Below, in pieces: positions 57,979-64,000 of a stretch of 64,000 bases of DNA (positions are counted from its first letter, which is position 1; each line of letters starts with the position of its first letter). The notes under the pieces were generated by a model. It was not told the origin of the DNA. It did no database searches and saw only the letters and a list, made by a program, of their open reading frames with translations. The translations under genes were made by a program, and so were the position numbers. Source of the stretch: Cladocopium goreaui (Eukaryota > Sar > Dinophyceae > Suessiales > Symbiodiniaceae); NCBI GenBank assembly GCA_947184155.2, contig CAMXCT020002713.1:1-64000 (forward strand), written 5' to 3'.

Positions 57979-59075
57979 TTCAGCGTGCTCAAATCGGCAA
58001 TTTTCACCAAAGCTGCATTTGCCAGACTTCTTGAATGCAAAGCATACCTTTTTTGCACGGGGCGCCTCCAGCCCTGGAGTATGCGCGTTTTTGATCTTCG
58101 CAGATTTCCCAGCAGGTTGTGGCAACGGCCGCTTCCCTTTCTTATTGTACAAATCGGATTGCGGCAGCAGTTTTGGCCTCGGCTGCAACCAAATGTGAAG
58201 ACAATTTCGCACGGCAACTAGTTCATGTAGGGCTTGATCTAAGCTGAAGCCAGCGCCCAGCAGCGCATTCAATTGGCGACAGATCTCCCCATCTGCCGCT
58301 TCAGCTTCAACCAAGGAGGGACCCCGCAGGCCCACTGCATGCAAGCCATGAGCACCATACAGTTCCATGAAAGCGTGAACTAGGCGACGAGCTCCTCCTA
58401 AATGACACCATCCTATCAAGACCGCACGCAACATCAACAGGCGTTGAACCCCAAACGGCGAAGGAGATGGCTCTTGCTCGGGTGGGTCAGCGTGCCCTGC
58501 CGCATCCGCCAGAAGGTCTAAAAAGGAACGATCTCGCTTGGTAGAACCTTGCTTGACTCGGTCTGCTTGGGCTTCACTCAAGATCCTTTTCCAAGGAATG
58601 TATTTCAACTCTTGTTGACATTTTTGCGCATAAACCATTTGCACCAATGCTTTCCCGGGGCGAGCATCGCCCTCTACTACCTCTGCCGGGTATTTCTTTG
58701 CAAATTCAGACCAAAGCTGTTGTAACACATCACCGGACAACCGAGGCCCTACATCCATGCCAAGAAGTGAAGGGGCCATCTTTTCAGCTGGCGTTGGTGG
58801 GCCAGGCTGCGGGGCTTCGCACACAAGCTTGCATTCTGACAACAGACGACGCAATCGTCCAGCTTCTACACACTGAAGTTTCGAGGGGGCCGATGAAAGA
58901 TCAATTCCAGCCGCATCGAGAATTGCTTCAATGGTATCATCCGCCCCATCTTTGAGTGCCCAATAGAACTCAGCAGGGCTCTTGAAACCCAAAGGCTCCA
59001 ACGCAGCACAGACTTTCTCTGCTAGCTTGACTTTGGCGCATAAAGCTGCGACAAAGCAAATGTTTCTCCAGCTCA
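57976..59075 (-). CDS. Element F gag-like protein with CCCH finger
   Basis: The frame is open far upstream through a minisatellite (to 59883). By alignment with G the protein should begin near 59075 (…AALCAKVKLAEKVCAALEPLG). Shared blocks: EFAKKYPAEVVEGDARPGKAL, IPWKRILSEAQADRVKQG, VLIGWCHLGGARRLVHAFM. Finger CFAFKKSGKCSFGENCRFEH right before the UGA. Core intact. Whether the 270 extra Trp/Cys/Val-rich residues are ever translated is doubtful. Confidence 0.7.
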
Positions 59076-59269
59076 GGCGTTTGCTGACCGTCCAACCCCA
59101 ACACCAGAATGAAATGCGGAAAAGTTCAGGTTTGGAAAAAATTGCAACCACACCGAACCACTTCATGCACCATAATTCCAACAACAGGGATACCCTCGAC
59201 CCCCTACCAACAACACAAAGGGACACACGGTCTCCAACAAATACTTGTAATTTTATCAATACACAACAA

Positions 59270-59765
59270 AACAAGGGACACACAGTCCCAAGGAGCACTT
59301 GAAGCTCCACCAACAAAAAAACAGGGACCCACGGTCCCAAGGAGCACCTGCGGCTCCACCAACAGGGGCACACACGGCCCCACCAACAAAACTGGGACAC
59401 ACAATCCCAAGGAGCACCTGAGGCTCCACCAACAGGGACACTCTCGGCCCCACCGACAAAACAGGGACACACAGTCCCAAGGAGCACCTGACGCTCCACC
59501 AACAGGGACACTCTCGGCCCCACCAACAAAACAGGGACACATAGTCCCAAGGAGCACCTGAGGCTCCACCAACAGGGACACTCTCGGCCCCACCAACAAA
59601 ACAGGGACACACAGTCCCAAGGAGCACCTGAAGCTCCACCAACAGGGACATACACGGCCCCACCAACAAAACAAGGACACACAGTCCCAAGGAGCACTTG
59701 AAGCTCCACCAACAAAGAACCAAGGGGCAACCCACAACAGGAACACACCTGACCCCAACAACACA
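59270..59765. repeat. 70-bp minisatellite between YR and gag of element F
   Basis: About seven units of 70 bp. Each holds GGGAC-ACACA-GTCCC and GGAGC-ACCTGA-GGCTCC, two short hairpins in a row, then CACCAACAGGGACACTC-type spacer. It is open in at least three minus-strand frames, giving spurious long ORFs. Confidence 0.88.
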
Positions 59766-59953
59766 GCCAGAACGGCACCAGCCAAGCAGGGACACATTCC
59801 GCTCTACCTGACCTACCAACAATTAGGGACAAGGAATACATGCAACTCCAACCCTTTAACTGGACTAACAAACAGCAGCTCACTATCCATCATGAACAAA
59901 AGTAACCATAGTGAAAACACCATCGCGGGCTTGGCCACGTGACCCACACTCTT

Positions 59954-61042
59954 TCACAAGCAAGAAGAGCAAGCACCATGCGCGCATGGAAAAAATACTT
60001 CTCCACTGGCCGATGGGTCTGAATGCCAAACTTCCCATTGAGGTTGCTTAATTGCACGGCATGGCGCGCAAGCTCTCCCAAACTGCTTTGATCCAAGCTC
60101 CACTGCTGCATGATAGAAAGCGCTGGACGTGTTCACGATAAACACACCTGGCACTACTGTAGAGTTCCTAAGGTCGTGCTCAACTTCCTTGTCTTTTTCT
60201 AGGTCTGAATCTACATGTGCTTCAGATTCTGAAGAGGATGAAGATGACGAGTCCTCATCATCAGACACCTCAGTTTCTGCATCCGATGCAGGGTCCCAGT
60301 CGCTTGACCTGGCAGGTATCAAACCTGACCAGAATCTGCCTTCCAATGGCACTAGAGGTGCGGTTAAAGCCGTTTCTGCCACAGGATGCTGCGCACCGCG
60401 GCTCTGTGGCGCCAGAGGAACCCAACCACCACGAATAGCTTGCAACACACGCAACTGCGCACGAAGAGCGGGAAGAACATCATCACGCGAATATTTGGTT
60501 ACCATCTTGCTGCCAGAATGAAAGATGGTGGCCCCACAATGCCGCTGGTGCACATCTACATCTAATTGCAACCCCCAAGATAGACCTGTTGTTTTCAAGC
60601 TGTGCAGCGTGTAGCTGCTGGCTTGAGCTGATACTAGAAGACGCCGAAACATACCAAGTGCATAAGCGAAATTTGCGCGAGCTCCTCGTGGACCTGCCAA
60701 AAGAAAATCGCATTCCTTCATAGCTTCGCACAAACGCCGGAGCCCGGCATCCCAAGTAGAGAAAATTCCAAAACACAGCAAGCCAAACGGCATGCCATCC
60801 TTTGCCGATTTGCAGCGATAACAGCGGCCACGAGCAATGCTATTTTCTATTTGCAAAGAATCACGTTCAACTTGCTGAAGATCAGAAAAACGAAGCGCCC
60901 CCCAAAACATCACTAAAAAGGCTACTAGGGCCATAGTTTCCTGAGTTGCACCAACGGCCAGGTCTTCGTGAATGCGCGCTTCAAAAGCTGCAATTACCGA
61001 TAAAGGCAAAGGCAAAGCTTCTTTCCGTGCTTGACGGGACAA
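59954..61042 (-). CDS. Element F tyrosine recombinase, catalytic part
   Basis: 362 codons. Catalytic: Arg in GALRFSDLQQVE, HxxK in LHSLKTTGLSWGLQ, KYSRDDVLPAL for the nucleophile. The GHH box is damaged (RHCGATIFHSGS where G has RLWGHHRGRDSG), though a His remains nearby. Linker SDDEDSSSSSSSESEAHVDSD and C-terminal CAHGACSSC. The N-terminal half lies upstream in broken frames (61043-61640). Probably inactive. Confidence 0.75.
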   Translation of the reverse strand: MSRQARKEALPLPLSVIAAFEARIHEDLAVGATQETMALVAFLVMFWGALRFSDLQQVERDSLQIENSIARGRCYRCKSAKDGMPFGLLCFGIFSTWDAGLRRLCEAMKECDFLLAGPRGARANFAYALGMFRRLLVSAQASSYTLHSLKTTGLSWGLQLDVDVHQRHCGATIFHSGSKMVTKYSRDDVLPALRAQLRVLQAIRGGWVPLAPQSRGAQHPVAETALTAPLVPLEGRFWSGLIPARSSDWDPASDAETEVSDDEDSSSSSSSESEAHVDSDLEKDKEVEHDLRNSTVVPGVFIVNTSSAFYHAAVELGSKQFGRACAPCRAIKQPQWEVWHSDPSASGEVFFPCAHGACSSCL

Positions 61043-61641
61043 GATGAATCACACCAAACCGTCACAACAGGTTTGGAAAGCATGTCAACCCAGTTTTGCC
61101 AACCCATCAATGTAGCAACAAACTTCAAGGCGCACAAGGTGTTCTTGGACCTTTAGATTTGCCGTTGGTCACTCCCTGCAAAAAGGCCACCATGTCACCT
61201 TCTGGAGGCTCAAACACAGGCCATTCATGAAGTTGCGCAAAATCAACCCAAAGACGCCAGTTTGGCATGACGGCGTTGTAGCGTGTGCTTTTTTCCGCAA
61301 CAACCGCTCCAAAGTACTAGCCGCGAATTCACCCAGATTCGTAAAGGCTGGAGCTAGTGGAAGCAAAGGGTTCAGCAATGTTGACAAGCTTGTCCATCTT
61401 GAAGTTCAACTTCGTCAGCATGTTTGAGCCTGTGCCAGACAAAATAACATGCAGGTACTGGATGAATTCGCCTTAAACCCAGCAGGCGCAGATGCATGCC
61501 AAGAGACTGCTGCAGAGAGCCAGCTTAGGCCAAAAGGCCCAGGAATCCCCAATAACACGGTGAAGCGGTGCCGGGCTTGGCATAATATGGGCCAAGGCCC
61601 GCACGCTTTTTTGCGCGATCTAGGGCGCAAGCAGCAAACAT
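61043..61641 (-). pseudogene. Element F recombinase, N-terminal part in several frames
   Basis: Pieces similar to G recombinase appear in turn in different frames (RKKACGPWPILCQARHRF; AFTNLGEFAASTLERLLRK; LHEWPVF region near 61230). At least two indels separate them from the catalytic part. Confidence 0.6.
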
Positions 61642-61853
61642 AAAAGAGAAAACAACAAACAGGCAAGCGGATTGGAAAGCACTACCTCTCAGGGAAATGA
61701 ACAACTACTAGCCCAACCAGGCTGCCACTAGCTGCAAAGCATGAGCCAACTCATGAAGCAACAACAGGGTAAATCCCGACAAACCAACAAGGTATGCAAG
61801 GTGAAGTTAGAGAGAGTGGTGTTCATGTGTGCAAGCCCACATGAAAACAGCCC
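61642..61853 (-). repeat. Element F terminal repeat A1
   Basis: Outer 5' repeat. TTGTTGTTTTCTCTTTTATG on the minus strand marks its inner edge. Confidence 0.88.
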
Positions 61854-63298
61854 AAAATGCATCTCTTGAGTAGAGTTGGACGCTCATCTGAGCTGGGCGA
61901 TCTTGCATGGAGTCTGCGGTCACTTTCCAAATTTGCTTGAGCTGCCCATGAAAGTATGGTTGTTTTTAAACCGTGAATGGAATAACTCGATGCATTGATG
62001 GGCAACTGCAATGGTTGAAGACTCCATGGTAATGTCATGTAATGCCGTACGTAATACAACCTTCTGCATATGTCATGGCCTCAAATGGAACAGGTGGAAC
62101 ATCATATTCCAAAAAGGATGGTAATGCAAAGTCAGTGTCATCCAAGTTTTGACCTGTGTAGAGCTCGTCCAACGTCTGCACCATGTCCACGTTCCACGTG
62201 ATAAGAGACCTGCCAAAACCACCGAAAGGTGTTGCAGTATCAAATCTTTGTCTCCAGGTGAGCCCTCTTAAGGTCTGAGAGTCAAGTTGCCAATTGCGAG
62301 ATTCGAACGTTGAATGTCGAATCTTCCAGACCAGCACAGCAATAAGAAACCACCCATATGATCACTTCTTTCAATGTGGACGAGGGATTCGAGTTCTGCA
62401 TGTGGAGTTAGGGGAGACTTCTCTCCTGTCATGGTAATTTTTGCTTTTTGATCAATCTCGCTCCAAACGGTTGAAGGGATACCCCTAACTGTTTGGCGCC
62501 CATCTCCCGTTTTTTGAAAACATTTGCCTGAGCCTCGGACCCTGGAAGACACCGGATCAAAAGGTCTGCAAAAATTGCTCTGCAAGTCATCAATTGAGAG
62601 TGCTGGTTTAAAAATTGGATCAAACATGTCATATAGCGAACCAGGGTGGTTGCGGCAAACTGGTTAAGGAACCGTTCGGCATGTTCTGTTCCAAAAGCGC
62701 TTTTGCCCATCTGTTGCAAAACGTTGGAATACGGATGCATTAAGGCTGAAAAACGAAGCCATAGGTTCCAGACCACTGGGGATGCTGCCGCAATGCGCAC
62801 TCTGGTCAAATTTGAGGCTTGCTGAGAATGCCTGATCCCTGGAAACGGTGCTGGAGTTTTACTACTTTGAACTGGCTTACTCAAACTTGAATGAGCTGGA
62901 ATCCCTTGCAAACAATGGACTGGTGATCCAACATCAGGTTCGGATGCCAGCAAACTCTGAGGCACAGGCTGCGAAAATGCAGGAGCTGGTAATCCACTCC
63001 AATGCTCACATGACGCTTTCTGAAATGGATACTGCAATGATTCAATGTCTACTTCTCTATTGGTTGGACGAGGCAAACCTGGCGAATGCAACACCGAAGA
63101 CACTTGGGTGTCGGCTCTGGTCGGTACGGATGCATCCAGACCAATGTCCATCACCTGAAATGGGGCACGAATTCGAGGTCTGGGGTGGTCCCGCAAATTA
63201 GGAGGCAATGGCAGTGATTTCGGAGTCGGTGCCAACAAGGTCCAACTGGAAGCACTTGAATCTACTTCAAATAAATCATGGGAATCGCTCGGAGTCAT
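61854..63298 (-). pseudogene. Element E recombinase, N-terminal and catalytic part
   Basis: Starts MTPSDSHDLFEVDSSASSW. N-terminal and core-binding region (FLNQFAATTLVRYMTCLIQFL) lie in 63298-62429. Catalytic remnants are in other frames: SIHGLKTTILSWAAQ (HxxK) in 62059-61854 and QLYSRDAFW in a neighbouring frame near 61860. Three or more frameshifts. Element F enters just after the nucleophile region. Confidence 0.7.
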
Positions 63299-63710
63299 CT
63301 AGAGATGCAACTGACGGAGTGTCAACTTGTCGAAATGTTGTGCAATTTCTCCACATCAAAGATGAACAACACCCCAGCTGTGCAATGTCCACTGTAAATC
63401 CGGCTGAATCGTCTGTCAAATAGAGCAAGATATCAACCAGTAAATGTTTGTGCAAAGGGAATGCAAAGACCAAATAGAAAGCTTCTGAGGCCCCCTGAAA
63501 TTGACGCGGCCGGATGTTCAAACGCTGGGAACCATTGCCCAGAGTTCGCGCCCGGGAATGCAAGAGTGCTTCCATGAAAAGTGCAAAAAAACCAAATAAT
63601 TGAGTGCCCTATTATTTGTTTTTTTTTTGAAACGCGTTGTGGTTGTGCGAAACATGGTGCAACTGTCAAAGCAAAATTGTGAACACATGTATAAATTGAG
63701 AAAAAGCAAA
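63299..63710. other. Element E 5' leader
   Basis: About 410 bp between repeat A1 and the YR start. A 99-codon minus frame (63575-63276) overlaps the YR start in another frame; no motif is recognised in it. Confidence 0.45.
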
Positions 63711-63808
63711 TCAAATTATTTCAAACCAAGCAAAGCAACGCCAAATGCAATGAATGTCCACTTGAGCCAAAATGAATCAGGGAATAAAATATTGATAACG
63801 ATGTACAG
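63711..63808 (-). repeat. Element E terminal repeat A1
   Basis: Outer 5' repeat, about 95 bp alignable to 30863-30955 plus GTACAG, with an internal deletion. Confidence 0.7.
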
Positions 63809-64000
63809 AGCAAAAAGCGCAGTCAGCATATTCTTACTGTTTGGAGGAAGAATAGCAGTTCATAGCATCAGTCTTCAGCGAAGCTGACAAGGCCTATACC
63901 ACGGCGCTTCCTCGTAAAGCCTCTTTCGACCTGCCAAGGCCGGTTAATGGGCCGTTTCATCAGGAACTTCATTTCCGGGCGCTCCTTGAGAAGCTCGAAG
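63809..64000 (+). pseudogene. LINE RNase H continuation after element E
   Basis: Plus frame reads FSEADKAYTTALPRKASF and on to the window edge (...FRALLEKLE). The same frame follows from the broken LINE at 30258 if E is removed, apart from one UAG near 63857. The AD pair suits the last RNase H acidic residue. Partial, cut by the window end. Confidence 0.5.

Larger units (their letters stand above)
54841..61853 (-). mobile_element. Element F: YR retroelement nested in E recombinase gene
   Basis: About 7.0 kb. Minus strand: A1 61853-61642, YR, 70-bp minisatellite, gag, pol, B1 55615-55449, A2 55450-55227, 219-bp linker, B2 55007-54841. CC shared at 54841-54842, 55449-55450 and 61852-61853 (one A is missing at the outer A1 end). 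Terminus CCTCTACAAA is the same as in G. YR is frameshifted in its N-terminal half, and pol has a frameshift, a stop and a lost catalytic box, so F is defective. Confidence 0.88.
30259..63808 (-). mobile_element. Element E: YR retroelement hosting C, D and F
   Basis: Minus strand: A1 63808-63711, YR (interrupted by F), gag, MTase-like/RT/RNase H (interrupted by C), B1 31309-30993, A2 30993-30863, 271-bp linker, B2 30591-30259. About 8.8 kb after removing F and C. Inserted antisense into a LINE RNase H region. The outer A1 end lacks about 33 bp present at the inner junction, so the right boundary is approximate. YR has several frameshifts and pol one stop plus one frameshift: the oldest copy of the set judged by damage. 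Confidence 0.75.

Noticed and set aside
59204-59883. Trp/Cys/Val-rich ORFs (several frames) that look like repeat membrane proteins
   Set aside because: They result from the 70-bp minisatellite of element F; three frames are open at once.
1-64000. Bacterial origin, operons with Shine-Dalgarno sites, or a virus genome
   Set aside because: YR retroelements, a LINE, microsatellites and CCCH gag proteins all point to eukaryotic nuclear DNA; no capsid, polymerase or bacterial genes were found.

Overview
The window reads as repeat-dominated nuclear DNA of a large-genome protist, most likely a dinoflagellate of the Symbiodiniaceae type. That assignment is an inference from gag/reverse-transcriptase/tyrosine-recombinase families and a LINE that I recall as typical of dinoflagellates; no host gene, rRNA or tRNA was found to prove it. 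Nearly all coding potential is on the minus strand and belongs to retroelements that carry a tyrosine recombinase (YR) instead of a DDE integrase (DIRS/Ngaro/PAT-like).

Seven elements (A to G) have complete split direct repeats. Read on the minus strand each is A1 - genes - B1 - A2 - B2, where the B1/A2 junction equals the junction expected of a circular intermediate. An eighth (J) is truncated. They are nested. A (1307-13692) contains B (3383-11839) inside its pol gene. G (16265-23249) lies inside a separate recombinase gene H (23823-14783). E (30259-63808) lies in the RNase H region of a plus-strand LINE and contains C (32962-50668) in its pol gene and F (54841-61853) in its YR gene. C in turn contains D (34671-43729) in its pol gene. 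For A, B, C, D, F and G the target can be rejoined with only 1-3 shared bases at the crossover and no longer target duplication, as expected for tyrosine-recombinase integration. B, C, D and G rejoin within an open frame of the host gene.

The usual gene order is YR - gag - pol, with YR first; A has only gag and pol. Gag ends in a CCCH-type or Cys/His zinc finger. In B, C, D, E, F and G, gag and pol are in one frame separated by a single UGA. A has the same UGA-CUA sequence just upstream of pol but its gag arrives in another frame, and J has the UGA followed by about 60 open codons. This points to UGA readthrough to make Gag-Pol. B, C, D and E fuse a cytosine-C5-methyltransferase-like domain in front of RT/RNase H (well kept in B and C, eroded in D and E); A, F, G and J lack it.

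Other recurrent patterns: an HxxK box in place of HxxR in the element recombinases, hairpin-forming minisatellites between YR and gag in F, G and J, hairpins in the terminal repeats of A, F and G, and T-rich tracts (often ending in AG) before gene starts that could be trans-splicing acceptors. The first 1.3 kb is simple-sequence and short tandem repeat DNA. Most elements now carry stops or frameshifts.
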